Positions 17,575 to 27,752 of a stretch of 64,000 nucleotides of DNA are shown piece by piece. The position numbers and the translations under genes are program-made. The notes under the pieces were generated by a model. That model searched no databases, had not been told where the DNA came from, and was given only the letters and a program-made list of their open reading frames with translations. The stretch's first letter is position 1, and each line of letters opens with the position of its first letter. This stretch comes from Jiella pacifica (GTDB taxonomy: Bacteria > Pseudomonadota > Alphaproteobacteria > Rhizobiales > Rhizobiaceae), in the NCBI RefSeq assembly GCF_010500815.1, contig NZ_JAAAMG010000020.1:42411-106410 (forward strand), read 5' to 3'.

Positions 17575-17735
17575 TTCTGCTGCCCTCTCTTCAACATCAC
17601 TCCAGATGTTCCTGCCAGCCAGCTTCTATCGCCGAGCTAGCACTGAAGAGCAACTCTCTCCGCTGCAGTTCTTGAGCGCCAGTCGCGCTCGCTTTCGACG
17701 CTTCAACTGTCAGACATTTTTGCGCGAATTTTCTC

Positions 17736-17766
17736 TTGCTCCTCCAGTCGCTGGAGAAAGTAGCAT
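17736..17766 (+). promoter_or_regulatory. MerR-type promoter/operator upstream of the second zntA-like gene
   Basis: TTGCTC (17736-17741) and TAGCAT (17761-17766) are separated by 19 nt that contain the perfect palindrome CTCCAG-TCG-CTGGAG. The over-long spacer around a dyad is the MerR signature. The same sequence, with few changes, occurs at 25852-25882 (plus) and 25354-25384 (minus), next to the MerR gene at 25.4-25.8 kb, which is therefore the probable regulator. Confidence 0.82.
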
Positions 17767-17793
17767 GCCGGCATGAATGTGGGATCCCCTTCG

Positions 17794-20012
<2,219 letters not shown>

Positions 20013-20016
<4 letters not shown>

Positions 20017-20603
20017 CCGACGCCGCCCTTCTTCGCTCCGGACCTCTCGTTCTCCTGGCGGTCACCTGCCTCTGGCTGATGCTCGCCACCGGGCGAACCT
20101 CCTCGGCGGTCGGGCACAAGGCTTATGGGTTCGGCGGCTCCACCCGCCAGCGAGCCGCCCAGCGACTGTTCCGCTTGAGCATCGTCGGAGCGATCTTCGG
20201 CGCCGGCGGCTATGCGATCGGTCTCGGATGGGCCGTGCTGCGCCCGATGATCGATATCCCCGCTTCGCTTCGCCTCACCGGGCTGGCGATAGCGCTCCTG
20301 GGATCGCTCCTGACGGCGATCGCGCAGTCGAACATGGAGCGGCGGTGGCGAGTGGGTGTTCCGGAGAGGGCTCCGGATGCGCTGGTCACGACCGGCCTGT
20401 TCGGCATGTCCCAGAACCCCGTGTTTCTCGGCATGCTGATGCTGGCGCTGGGATTGGCCTTGGCTCTGCCGTCCGCTGTAATAGTCGCTTGCACGGTGGC
20501 GTTCTGGCTCGCTTGCGAGATCCAGGTGTGGGACGAGGAGATGTTTCTCGAAAACGCCTTCGGGGCCGATTACGCGGCCTACTGGCGATCGGTTCGACGC
20601 TGA
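20013..20603 (+). CDS. Isoprenylcysteine methyltransferase-like membrane protein (ICMT/PEMT family)
   Basis: A 196-residue protein with about five hydrophobic helices. The C-terminal region VTTGLFGMSQNPVFLGMLML, with the R/N-P-x-x-x-G pattern, and the acidic pair EEMFLENAFGADYAAYWRSV are the SAM-binding hallmark of the ICMT/PEMT superfamily. The TTG at 20013 overlaps the ATPase stop, giving translational coupling. Relatives occur in many metal-resistance operons, but the substrate is unknown; lipid or protein methylation are both possible. Confidence 0.8.
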
Positions 20604-20635
20604 ATCTAAAGGAAATCAACAGGAAGGAAGATACC

Positions 20636-21106
20636 ATGGATGTGTACCGAAAATTACTTGTGGCAGGCGCGCTAAGCCTGCTGTCGACCTCTGCACTCGC
20701 GGCTGCGGGCGAGAAGGTCGAGGTGTTCTCGACCTCCGGCTGCGGCTGCTGCCTGGGCTGGGTGCGGCATCTGGAAGAAGCCGGGTTCGAAGTCACGAAC
20801 GAGAACCTTGCCATGGCGGATCTCTGGGCGAAGAAGACCGGGGCCGGTCTGACGCCAGAGCTGACCTCCTGCCATACCGGGTTCGCTGAGGGTTACGTCC
20901 TTGAAGGCCACGTTCCAGCCAGGGACGTCACACGCCTCCTCACCGAGCGGCCCGACGCGATCGGCTTGACGGTACCGGGTATGCCGGCGGGGTCGCCCGG
21001 CATGGGCGAGAGTGACGAGCCCTATGATGTTCTGCTTGTCCTGAAGGATGGCTCAACCGAAATCTTTGCCAGCTACCCCCAACCGAAAGGATCGACTGCA
21101 GAATGA
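20636..21106 (+). CDS. DUF411 metal-binding periplasmic protein
   Basis: A 156-residue exported protein: signal MDVYRKLLVAGALSLLSTSA with cleavage after ALAA. The DUF411 hallmark VFSTSGCGCCLGWVRHLEE places three cysteines (CGCC) near residue 38, and CHTGFAEGYVLEGHVPARDV follows near residue 82, then GLTVPGMPAGSPGMG with clustered Met. These Cys/His/Met groups suggest soft-metal, probably copper, binding. AGGAAGGAAG precedes the ATG by 5 nt. It overlaps the PCuAC gene by 4 nt (ATGA). Confidence 0.88.
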   Translation: MDVYRKLLVAGALSLLSTSALAAAGEKVEVFSTSGCGCCLGWVRHLEEAGFEVTNENLAMADLWAKKTGAGLTPELTSCHTGFAEGYVLEGHVPARDVTRLLTERPDAIGLTVPGMPAGSPGMGESDEPYDVLLVLKDGSTEIFASYPQPKGSTAE

Positions 21107-21588
21107 GATTGCCGATCGCCTTCGCCATATCCGTCGCCCTCACCGGCGTCACCGCTGCGCATGAATTCAAGACGGGAGATCTCGTCATTGATCATCCCTG
21201 GTCCCGGACGACGCCATCCGGCGCGCGTACCGGCGCCGGTTACGTGACGGTGACCAACAATGGAACCGAGACGGACAGGCTAGTTGGCGGTTCGGCCGAG
21301 ATATCGGAAGGCTTCGAACTCCATACCTCGGTAATCGTCGACAGCGTCGCGAAGATGCGTCCACTCACGAACGGCCTTACCATCCCAGCCGGCGCGACGG
21401 TAACCCTGGAGCCGGGCGGCACACACGCGATGCTGACAGGCATTAAGGAGCCGATCCAGAAGGGCAAGCCCTTTGCCGGCACGTTGGTTTTCGAACGGGC
21501 AGGAGAGGTTCCGATCGAGTTTATGGTCGAGGGCTTCGGCGTGCGCCCCGAAGCGGCAGCGGATGCTCATGGAGGGCACCAACCATGA
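21103..21588 (+). CDS. PCuAC copper chaperone
   Basis: A 161-residue periplasmic protein that delivers Cu(I) to the CuA site of cytochrome oxidase with SCO. The signal peptide is at residues 1-19. The PCuAC ligands are visible in FELHTSVIVDSVAKMRPL (His and Met) and GGTHAMLTGIKEP (His and Met), spaced as in the family motif. A His-containing tail (DAHGGHQP) may add a metal site. It overlaps both neighbours by 4 nt, locking it in one operon with DUF411 and SCO. A related but ligand-poor protein lies at 23.0-23.5 kb. Confidence 0.92.
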   Translation: MRLPIAFAISVALTGVTAAHEFKTGDLVIDHPWSRTTPSGARTGAGYVTVTNNGTETDRLVGGSAEISEGFELHTSVIVDSVAKMRPLTNGLTIPAGATVTLEPGGTHAMLTGIKEPIQKGKPFAGTLVFERAGEVPIEFMVEGFGVRPEAAADAHGGHQP

Positions 21589-22205
21589 GCTTTACCGTCT
21601 TTCGCTGGATCCTTTGGAGTGCTGTGGTCGTGCTCTTCACAGGGCTTGGCTCGGTTGTGGGGTTGATGTTCCTACAAAGCGCAAGTCAGCGGCCGATCAC
21701 GCCCGTTAGCTCAACCGGCGTGGCAGACATCGGCGGCGAGTTCACGCTTGTCGATGATGAAGGCCAGCGTCGAACTTGGTCTGACTTTCGTGGCACTCCA
21801 GTGGCGCTGTTCTTCGGCTTCACCAACTGCCCCGACGTTTGTCCCACGACCCTAGGAGAGTTGTCAGTGCTTCTCGACGATTTAGGCCCGCAAGGTGATG
21901 ACCTCCAAGTGGTGCTGCTCTCCGGCGATCCGAAGCGTGACACGCCGGAGCGTTTGAACGAGTATCTGCAATCCTTCGATCCGCGCATCGTTGGCTTGAC
22001 GGGTGCTGAGGAGGAGGTCGACCGAGCCTTCAAGGTGTTCAAGGCCTATCGGGCGATCGTGCCACTGGATAGCGGGAACTACACCGTCGATCATCCCGCC
22101 GGCGTCTACCTGTTCGACCGCAAAGGCGATTTCTTCGGAATCCTGGACAGCCACGAATCAAAGGACGTTCAGCGGCAGAAAATCGAGCGTCTTTTGGCCA
22201 TTTAG
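21585..22205 (+). CDS. SCO1/SenC-family copper/thioredoxin-fold protein
   Basis: A 206-residue inner-membrane-anchored protein (helix at residues 8-30). The motif FFGFTNCPDVCPTTLGELSV has the two copper-binding cysteines (CPDVC) and VDHPAGVYLFD near residue 170 the third ligand His. SCO proteins assemble the CuA centre and carry out thiol redox work. Placed directly after PCuAC, its usual partner, and downstream of the Zn-type ATPase. A CtaG-type oxidase assembly protein at 27.7 kb belongs to the same functional theme. Confidence 0.93.
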   Translation: MSFTVFRWILWSAVVVLFTGLGSVVGLMFLQSASQRPITPVSSTGVADIGGEFTLVDDEGQRRTWSDFRGTPVALFFGFTNCPDVCPTTLGELSVLLDDLGPQGDDLQVVLLSGDPKRDTPERLNEYLQSFDPRIVGLTGAEEEVDRAFKVFKAYRAIVPLDSGNYTVDHPAGVYLFDRKGDFFGILDSHESKDVQRQKIERLLAI

Positions 22206-22327
22206 GGCACGTTGGCGGCAATAATTTCGTCCACCGGCCCTAACGACGCCGGAAGGACGTTAGAAACGTGGCGTCCAATCAATTAGCGGTCCGGGGCAGC
22301 AACCCTTGCATGGATGCAAGAGACAGA

Positions 22328-22960
22328 ATGAAAACAGGAATAACAAATTTGATCAGGATCGCATTACTAGGCGTGGCGGTCGCCTTTGCGGCGGGGTGCG
22401 CGTCTACCGGCAGTTCAACCGATACGCCGCCCGTATCCACCGTATCGACTGGGGCGCTCGAGACCGACAGAGCTGCAGCGAATCCTATCCCCACGGCAGA
22501 TACCCCTTCGGGCGAAGCAGTCCAGGAACTCTATTATCTGGAATTTCGTGCCCGCTCGGCCGAGAGCTATGGTCACACCTTTGCGATGTTCGGCAGAAGG
22601 AACGCAAAGGGAGACATTCTCACACGGGAGGTTGCAGGCCTTCACCCCGCTTCGACAAGCGACGTTCCCTACGTGCTCGGGCACATCATTCCCGTTCCCT
22701 CTGAGACTGGCCCGAGCGACGGCGATCTTGAAGATCAGTACATGACGGCGCGCTACCGCCTCGACCTGTCGAAGGCCGAATATGACGACGTGGTCGACTA
22801 TATTCGCGAGCTCCAAGCGAGCTCGCCGGTCTGGCACGCAGTGCTCTACAACTGCAGTGCCTTCGTGGGGGACATCGCCCAATATATGGGCCTGCGCACA
22901 CCAAGTTCGCTCCTCTTCCCGGAGGCCTACATCAACACGCTGCAGGAATTGAACACATAG
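22328..22960 (+). CDS. Predicted lipoprotein with papain-like His...Asn-Cys pattern
   Basis: A 210-residue protein with a lipoprotein signal (IALLGVAVAFAAGC, Cys near residue 23). Two blocks stand out: SYGHTFAMFGRRN near residue 80, and VLYNCSAFVGDIAQYMGL near residue 180. A His early and a Cys late in the domain is the order seen in circularly permuted NlpC/P60 (papain-like) proteins. I cannot name a specific family. ATG 22328 is chosen because it starts the signal peptide. It follows SCO by 122 nt and may be separately transcribed. Confidence 0.65.
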   Translation: MKTGITNLIRIALLGVAVAFAAGCASTGSSTDTPPVSTVSTGALETDRAAANPIPTADTPSGEAVQELYYLEFRARSAESYGHTFAMFGRRNAKGDILTREVAGLHPASTSDVPYVLGHIIPVPSETGPSDGDLEDQYMTARYRLDLSKAEYDDVVDYIRELQASSPVWHAVLYNCSAFVGDIAQYMGLRTPSSLLFPEAYINTLQELNT

Positions 22961-23027
22961 GCACCGCCGCAGCGGACGCGGACCGTTACCGTGAACCGCC
23001 CCTGAACTCAGCGTAAGGGAGCCGCAC

Positions 23028-23543
23028 ATGTTTGGCCGCATAGCCCCGTTGTTGGCAACCACTGCCACTCTTCTCGCTCAGAGCAGCATCGGATTGAGCG
23101 CTGGTACGCAGGAACCGCAACGTTCTGCCGAAGTCGTCGTTGAGCACGCGGATCTGATCATCTCTTCAAACTCCGATGATCCGTCGCTGGAGGGCTACCT
23201 GGTCATTTGGAATGGGACAGACCAAAGCACCAGCATCACTGACATGCGCAGCAGTGCCTTCGAGGAGATCACGTTCGTCCAGACGGTCAAGACAAAGGGC
23301 GAGGCGCGGGTGGTTGTGCAAGAGACCCTCTCGATCCCTGCCCATTCTGAACTGTTGATGCGGCCTGGAGGGGTCTTTCTATCCATCGATCCTGGGAAAC
23401 TGGCGCTCCGCGTGGGTGAACAGGTCAGTCTGGAAATCCTCTACGCGAACGGTACGTCGGCTGAAGTCGCGGCAATGATCAAGCCTGACGGGGCAGCGCT
23501 CGAAGATCACCATCACGGCATGCCGCAGACGGGGCGCCCTTGA
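23028..23543 (+). CDS. PCuAC-like exported protein lacking the usual copper ligands
   Basis: A 171-residue protein with signal peptide (cleavage near LSAG). The core follows the PCuAC layout: YLVIWNGTDQSTSITDMRSS, ITFVQTVKTKGEARVVVQE, LSIPAHSELLMRPGGVFLSI. But where PCuAC has His-Met and His-x-Met ligands this protein has FVQT/ARV and VFL, so the canonical Cu site is missing. A separate HHHGM tail (residues 163-167) could bind metal. It may be a paralogue with altered ligand use. Family placement is by pattern only. Confidence 0.62.
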   Translation: MFGRIAPLLATTATLLAQSSIGLSAGTQEPQRSAEVVVEHADLIISSNSDDPSLEGYLVIWNGTDQSTSITDMRSSAFEEITFVQTVKTKGEARVVVQETLSIPAHSELLMRPGGVFLSIDPGKLALRVGEQVSLEILYANGTSAEVAAMIKPDGAALEDHHHGMPQTGRP

Positions 23544-23655
23544 CGCTGCGCCTGCGGACCTTTGATGGCGGCGCCATCGCCCATTTTCCGAGCCAGATGA
23601 ATCAATCTCGTCCGTGTCTTAAGCGCAAGGCAACGGCCCTGCTGCTAAGACCTCG

Positions 23656-24024
23656 ATGATGAAGTGCTTCATTCGGCTCATGCTGCTGGCCAATCTCCTG
23701 CTCGGATCGGTGAGCCTCGCCCAGCCCGTCCCCGGCTCTTGCAACGATCTGCTCATGCTGGAGCCAAGCGCCGTGGCGCTCCTCGCCATGACGGGCGACG
23801 CAGCCGATGACCGAATACCGTCACCGTCCGGACCGAGCGACGCCTTCCCATCCGACAGCTTGCATTGCAAATTTGCCGCCGTTCAGGCTTCCCCGCCCGT
23901 CGTCGTCGGCTGTCACCGATCGGTTTCGTCTCCTCGTCCTACCCCGAAAAGCCACGGATCGGGACAAGCGTCGGCCCGTATCGATCGGCCGCCTAATCCT
24001 CTGCTGCGGTGGGCGACGGTCTGA
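23656..24024 (+). CDS. Small exported protein of unknown function
   Basis: A 122-residue frame beginning with a good signal peptide (MMKCFIRLMLLANLLLGSVS, cleavage after LAQ). The mature part has cysteines in GSCNDLL, LHCKFAA and VGCHRS and a Pro/Ser-rich tail. I recognise no family. It lies on the same strand between a PCuAC-like gene and an L,D-transpeptidase. The signal peptide supports it as real, but codon bias in this high-GC DNA makes short frames uncertain. Confidence 0.45.
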   Translation: MMKCFIRLMLLANLLLGSVSLAQPVPGSCNDLLMLEPSAVALLAMTGDAADDRIPSPSGPSDAFPSDSLHCKFAAVQASPPVVVGCHRSVSSPRPTPKSHGSGQASARIDRPPNPLLRWATV

Positions 24025-24211
24025 CGCGAGGCTCTCGTTGTGCCTTCAGGATTGAAGGCGACAAAGCCGAGCGCCTGAGCCCTCGCCGAAAGAGCATCCC
24101 ATCCGCAGCCACCGCTTTCTGGTGCGCCCTGTCGCAGAGCCCGCAAACGCGCGCTTCGGGTCCGGCGAGCACGCTCGTGCTCCACACTGACTTACATTTC
24201 GAGGAAATAGC

Positions 24212-24988
24212 ATGATCAATCTCAAAAAGCGGCGGAGCGGGACCGACATGCGTCCGTTGCCGGCTTCTTCACCTCACCAAGGCAGCCTCGCTCACGTCGG
24301 CAGCAAGGTCCATCGCCGCGCCTTTCTGATCGGAGCGGCCACCGTCGCCCTCTCGGGCTGCGTCGGCACGCCGACACCGGCGCCCATCATCGTTCCCGAA
24401 CCGGAACCGGAGCCAATTCGTCCTGCGATGTACCAGGCTCTGCCGAATGAACGCTTTCCGATCCCGGCCGTCAACGTCAGGAAGCTCGAGCCGCATCTCT
24501 GGCGGCAGGTCGTCGACTACCCGACGCAGGAGCGCGTCGGAACGCTGGTCGTCGACACACCCGCCAAATATCTCTATCTGGTAAGGGAAGGCGGAAAAGC
24601 CATGCGTTACGGGATTGGCGTCGGCCGCGACGGCTTCTCCTGGTCGGGACGTGCGGTCATCGCCTACAAGCGCAAATGGCCGACCTGGACTCCGCCTGCC
24701 GAGATGATCGAGCGGCAGCCCGAGCTGGCGCCTTACAGTGCCGCCAATGGGGGCATGCCGCCGAGCCTCGACAATCCCCTGGGCGCTCGGGCGCTCTACA
24801 TCTTCCAGGACGGGCGGGACACCCTCTACCGCGTTCACGGGACCAATCAGGCATGGTCGATCGGACGGGCCGTGTCCTCGGGCTGTATCCGGCTTTTGAA
24901 CCAGGACGTCATCGACCTTTACGGCCGTGTCCCGGACGGCACACCGATCGTGGTCATTCCCGATCAATCGACGGCGATTTCGACATAG
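24212..24988 (+). CDS. L,D-transpeptidase, Tat-type lipoprotein
   Basis: A 258-residue enzyme. HRRAFLIGAATVALSGC combines a twin-arginine motif and a lipobox (Cys near residue 50), followed by a proline-rich linker (PEPEPEPIRP). The YkuD domain starts at GTLVVDTPAKYLYLVREGG and ends at the active site VHGTNQAWSIGRAVSSGCIR. It resembles the 12.3-kb enzyme strongly but has a 60-residue longer N-terminus. GAGGAAA lies before the ATG. Role: 3-3 cross-linking or protein anchoring to peptidoglycan at the outer membrane face. Confidence 0.93.
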   Translation: MINLKKRRSGTDMRPLPASSPHQGSLAHVGSKVHRRAFLIGAATVALSGCVGTPTPAPIIVPEPEPEPIRPAMYQALPNERFPIPAVNVRKLEPHLWRQVVDYPTQERVGTLVVDTPAKYLYLVREGGKAMRYGIGVGRDGFSWSGRAVIAYKRKWPTWTPPAEMIERQPELAPYSAANGGMPPSLDNPLGARALYIFQDGRDTLYRVHGTNQAWSIGRAVSSGCIRLLNQDVIDLYGRVPDGTPIVVIPDQSTAIST

Positions 24989-25067
24989 CTTGCAGCAAGC
25001 CCGGCCTAGCGGGATCCGCTTAGGCCGGCTCACCGGCGCCGGCCCCTTCAGACTTCCTGTTCCGGGA

Positions 25068-25319
25068 TCAGGTCCCGCTTTGGGACAGACGATCGCCTGC
25101 CGACGACCGGAGATAGGCGACGGGCGCGAGCACCGCGAGGAATATCGCCCAGCCCGCGACGGCCAATTGAAGAAGGGCCGGAGAGGCGTTGCCGAGGCCG
25201 AAGATGGTCTCCACAAGCTTCAGCGTGAGGAAACCGGTCGTGACGCCGAGGAGGAGGCCAAGAACGGCGTAGACGAAGGCATATATGCCAATCACCAGAT
25301 TGTGCAGGGCTCGTCTCAT
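25068..25319 (-). CDS. Small two-helix membrane protein
   Basis: An 83-residue protein with two hydrophobic segments (IGIYAFVYAVLGLLLGVTTG and LAVAGWAIFLAVLAPVAYL) and a short charged tail. No family recognised. Support comes from GGAAGG before the ATG and from a MerR-type promoter 35 nt upstream on the same strand that is nearly identical to those driving the ATPase operon and the 26-kb run. It is therefore probably metal-induced. A role as a transporter accessory or stress membrane protein is conceivable but unproven. Confidence 0.6.
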   Translation of the reverse strand: MRRALHNLVIGIYAFVYAVLGLLLGVTTGFLTLKLVETIFGLGNASPALLQLAVAGWAIFLAVLAPVAYLRSSAGDRLSQSGT

Positions 25320-25353
25320 CAGCGCCTTCCATCGAGAAGATCCATGAAGGAGG

Positions 25354-25384
25354 CCGATAGTTCCTCCAGCCGCTGTAGGAGCAA
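25354..25384 (-). promoter_or_regulatory. MerR-type promoter/operator for the small membrane protein
   Basis: On the minus strand TTGCTC (25379-25384) and TATCGG (25354-25359) are 19 nt apart around CTACAG-CGG-CTGGAG. It is the third copy of the operator found at 17736 and 25852 and matches the latter through the -10 box. Confidence 0.75.
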
Positions 25385-25409
25385 GCGATATTCCGGGGCT
25401 GCGCCGGAC

Positions 25410-25844
25410 TCAAGCGTCGGTCAGGTGGTGCTGACACTGGGAGTGGTCGGCCAGCGTCTGGATGACGCGGCAGTTACAGACCCGGCCGTGTCCGCATTCA
25501 TCGATCATTCGCTGGAGCTCCTTGCGGAGCAGGTTCAACTGGTTGATCCGGCGATCCACGCCCTTCATGTGATGACGGGCGATCCGATCGGCCTCCTGGC
25601 AGGAGGCGTTGGGCCTTTTGGCCATGCTCAAGAGGCCCCGGATGTCCTCGATCTCGAAGCCGAGCTCGCGCGCATGCCGGATGAAGGTGATACGCTCGAT
25701 CTCCTCTTCCCGGTACTGGCGACGGTTTCCCTCCGTTCGGATCGGAGGTGAGATCAGTCCGATGCCCTCATAGAACCTGATGGTCGTGACCTTCACGCCG
25801 CTGCGCTGTGAGGCTTCGCCGATGGAATATCCACGTTTAGCCAT
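25410..25844 (-). CDS. MerR-family heavy-metal regulator (ZntR/CadR/PbrR type)
   Basis: A 144-residue activator. The HTH is GYSIGEASQRSGVKVTTIRF, followed by the family helix ITFIRHARELGFEIEDIRGL. Metal-site candidates are Cys in NASCQEADRIA near residue 80 and the C-terminal CGHGRVCNC (about residues 113-121), with CQHHL at the end. That CNC-type loop is typical of CadR/PbrR. The gene lies between two of three near-identical operators and probably controls both flanking units plus the ATPase operon 8 kb away. It differs from the MerR at 1.7 kb, whose operator has another sequence. Confidence 0.92.
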   Translation of the reverse strand: MAKRGYSIGEASQRSGVKVTTIRFYEGIGLISPPIRTEGNRRQYREEEIERITFIRHARELGFEIEDIRGLLSMAKRPNASCQEADRIARHHMKGVDRRINQLNLLRKELQRMIDECGHGRVCNCRVIQTLADHSQCQHHLTDA

Positions 25845-25851
25845 TTTTTGC

Positions 25852-25882
25852 TTGCTCCTCTAGTCGCTGGAGGAACTATCGG
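25852..25882 (+). promoter_or_regulatory. MerR-type promoter/operator upstream of the acyltransferase-Dsb-CDF-ZIP run
   Basis: TTGCTC (25852-25857) and TATCGG (25877-25882) flank a 19-nt spacer with CTCTAG-TCG-CTGGAG, one mismatch from a perfect palindrome. It sits just upstream of the divergent merR gene, directs transcription rightward, and nearly matches the 17736 operator. Confidence 0.82.
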
Positions 25883-26034
25883 CGCGCGAGATATTGTGCA
25901 AGGAGCTCAGGGATGACTCTCTTCAATTTGGGACGTTCAGTCGCGGTGCGCTCTGCCCATCCCGCCGAGAAAAAGGCCTGCTGGGTCGCAAGCTGCGCGG
26001 CGTTTTCTTCGCCGGCCAAGGGCGAGGAAACCTG

Positions 26035-26829
26035 ATGTCGGCGACCCTCGATGACGCGAAGGCGGCTACGAGGGGCACAAGCGTCGCGCAAACCCAGCCC
26101 GCCTCTCCGGCACGGTACGTCTTCGTCGACGTGTGGCGCGGCTTGGCCATCATCGGCGTCGTCCTCTACCATTTCGGCTGGGACCTGAACTTCTTCGGCT
26201 TCATCTCGCCCGCAGTGATGTTCAGCGGGCCGGTCACGATCTTCGCCCGCGCCCTTGCCGGCTCCTTCATGTTTCTCGCCGGCGTCAGCCTGGTCCTGGC
26301 CCACGAGAGCAACGTTCGCTGGCGCAAGTTTCTTGTACGTCTTGCCAAGCTCGTCGCGGCCGCCGCCGCGATCTCGATCATCACCTATGTCCTGTTCCCC
26401 GAAGGGTTCATCTATTTCGGGATCCTCCATGCGATCGCGCTGGCCTCGGTGCTCGGACTTGCCTTCCTGCCGCTTCCGACAGGGCTGATCTTGCTTGCCG
26501 CCCTGGTGATGCTCGCGGCGCCCTTCTTCTTTGAGACATCCACCTTCGACACCCGAATCCTCGCCTGGATCGGCTTTGCCGCAAATCCGCCAATGGCGAA
26601 CGACTTCGTTCCCGTGTTCCCGTGGTTCGGCGTCACGCTCGCCGGGATGGGCTGCACTCGCCTCTTCCTGTCCAGGCAGACGGCAGGACATACATCGCAG
26701 AAGCCTGCGGAAGGCGCCCTCACCAGGGCACTGGTGTGGATCGGGAAACGAACGCTGCCGATCTACCTGCTTCACCAGCCCCTTCTGTTCGGCGGTTTCG
26801 TCGCTTTCACCCGACTGGCGGCGACCTAG
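26035..26829 (+). CDS. Heparan-alpha-glucosaminide N-acetyltransferase-like membrane protein (DUF1624)
   Basis: About 264 residues with seven or more membrane helices. The family start FVDVWRGLAIIGVVLYHFGW has the conserved Arg and His, with AGSFMFLAGVSLVLAHES, YFGILHAIALASVLGL and the terminal GKRTLPIYLLHQPLLFG. Such acyltransferases move acyl groups across the membrane to a sugar or glycan; the bacterial substrates are mostly unknown. ATG 26035 is chosen because GAGGAAA lies 7 nt upstream and the domain follows within 30 residues. It is the first gene after the MerR operator. Confidence 0.8.
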   Translation: MSATLDDAKAATRGTSVAQTQPASPARYVFVDVWRGLAIIGVVLYHFGWDLNFFGFISPAVMFSGPVTIFARALAGSFMFLAGVSLVLAHESNVRWRKFLVRLAKLVAAAAAISIITYVLFPEGFIYFGILHAIALASVLGLAFLPLPTGLILLAALVMLAAPFFFETSTFDTRILAWIGFAANPPMANDFVPVFPWFGVTLAGMGCTRLFLSRQTAGHTSQKPAEGALTRALVWIGKRTLPIYLLHQPLLFGGFVAFTRLAAT

Positions 26830-26871
26830 TTTGCCGAAGCCAACACCCATCCTCAACCACGGAGATCAGCA

Positions 26872-27639
26872 GTGATCGGGATCATCAAGCACAGTCGTCA
26901 GATAGTCGTGCCCTCACGAGCATCCTGCAAGTTGAGAGGGCGCGGCCCAGGCCTTCTTCTTCTCGCCCTGCTCGGATGCTCGGCGATTGGAGCCACGAGC
27001 GCGGCAGCACAATCGGCAGCCGAAGCACAAACTGGACAGACGGCCGAGTCATCGGCAGCCGTAGGCGTCGAGGCGCCGGAGCCCGCCGGGTCTGTGGACG
27101 TCGCCGAGCTCATGGCCGAGGGCCCGCTGCCGGATATCGTGATCGGGGATCCGAACGCGCCCGTGACGATCGTGGAATACGCCTCGATGACCTGCGGCCA
27201 CTGCGCCAATTTCCACGAGAGCAGCTATCCTGTGATCAAGAAGGACTACATCGACACCGGCAAGGCGAAGCTGATCATCCGCGAGTTCCCCTTCGATCCA
27301 CGCGCCCTTGCCGCCTTCATGCTGGCGCGCTGCACGGGCGACGACGAGAAGCGCACGGCGATGATCGACGTTCTCTTCGACCAGCAGGACCAGTGGGCGC
27401 GGGCTGAGAACGCCTCCGCCGCGCTCCTGAACATCGCCAAGCTCGCTGGCTTCACCCAGGAGAGCTTCACCGCCTGCCTGAACAATAAGGAGCTCCAACA
27501 GCAGATCGTCGAGACGCAGGAGCGCGGGCAGCAGGAATTCGGCGTCGACGCGACGCCCACCTTCTTCATCAACGGCGACAAATATGCAGGCTCGCTTCCC
27601 GCCGACCAGATGGCCGCGATCATTGAGGAAAAGCCATAG
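26872..27639 (+). CDS. DsbA-family thiol:disulfide oxidoreductase
   Basis: A 255-residue exported thioredoxin-fold protein. The signal region LLLLALLGCSAIGATSAAAQ ends near residue 48, followed by an acidic/Ala-rich linker. The active site YASMTCGHCANFHESSYPV has C-x2-C (CGHC), and the cis-Pro loop is VDATPTFFINGDKYAG. This BdbD/Com1-like type introduces disulfides into exported proteins. The frame opens with a GTG at 26872, 42 nt after the acyltransferase. A DsbB-like partner is at 30.6 kb and a second DsbA at 31.1 kb. Confidence 0.9.
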   Translation: MIGIIKHSRQIVVPSRASCKLRGRGPGLLLLALLGCSAIGATSAAAQSAAEAQTGQTAESSAAVGVEAPEPAGSVDVAELMAEGPLPDIVIGDPNAPVTIVEYASMTCGHCANFHESSYPVIKKDYIDTGKAKLIIREFPFDPRALAAFMLARCTGDDEKRTAMIDVLFDQQDQWARAENASAALLNIAKLAGFTQESFTACLNNKELQQQIVETQERGQQEFGVDATPTFFINGDKYAGSLPADQMAAIIEEKP

Positions 27640-27752
27640 AGAGCGGCAACGCGAATTGCGGAGGACTTGCGCTGGCACAGCTAAATGATACGCGGCCCGC
27701 GGGCGAAGGTCAGGCACTGGCCAAACTAGGCAAGCGTCTTGCGACCAGCATC

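Noticed and set aside
20228..20635. Long upstream extension of the DUF411 frame
   Set aside because: Inside the ICMT-like gene in another frame; the signal peptide and AGGAAGGAAG place the start at 20636.
22206..22330. Possible tRNA-like fragment near GGTCCGGGGCAGCAACCC
   Set aside because: No cloverleaf arms or TPsiC loop could be drawn.
25876..26856. 326-residue minus-strand frame over the acyltransferase
   Set aside because: Charged, repetitive antisense product; the plus strand has a clean multi-helix membrane protein with a ribosome binding site and MerR promoter.
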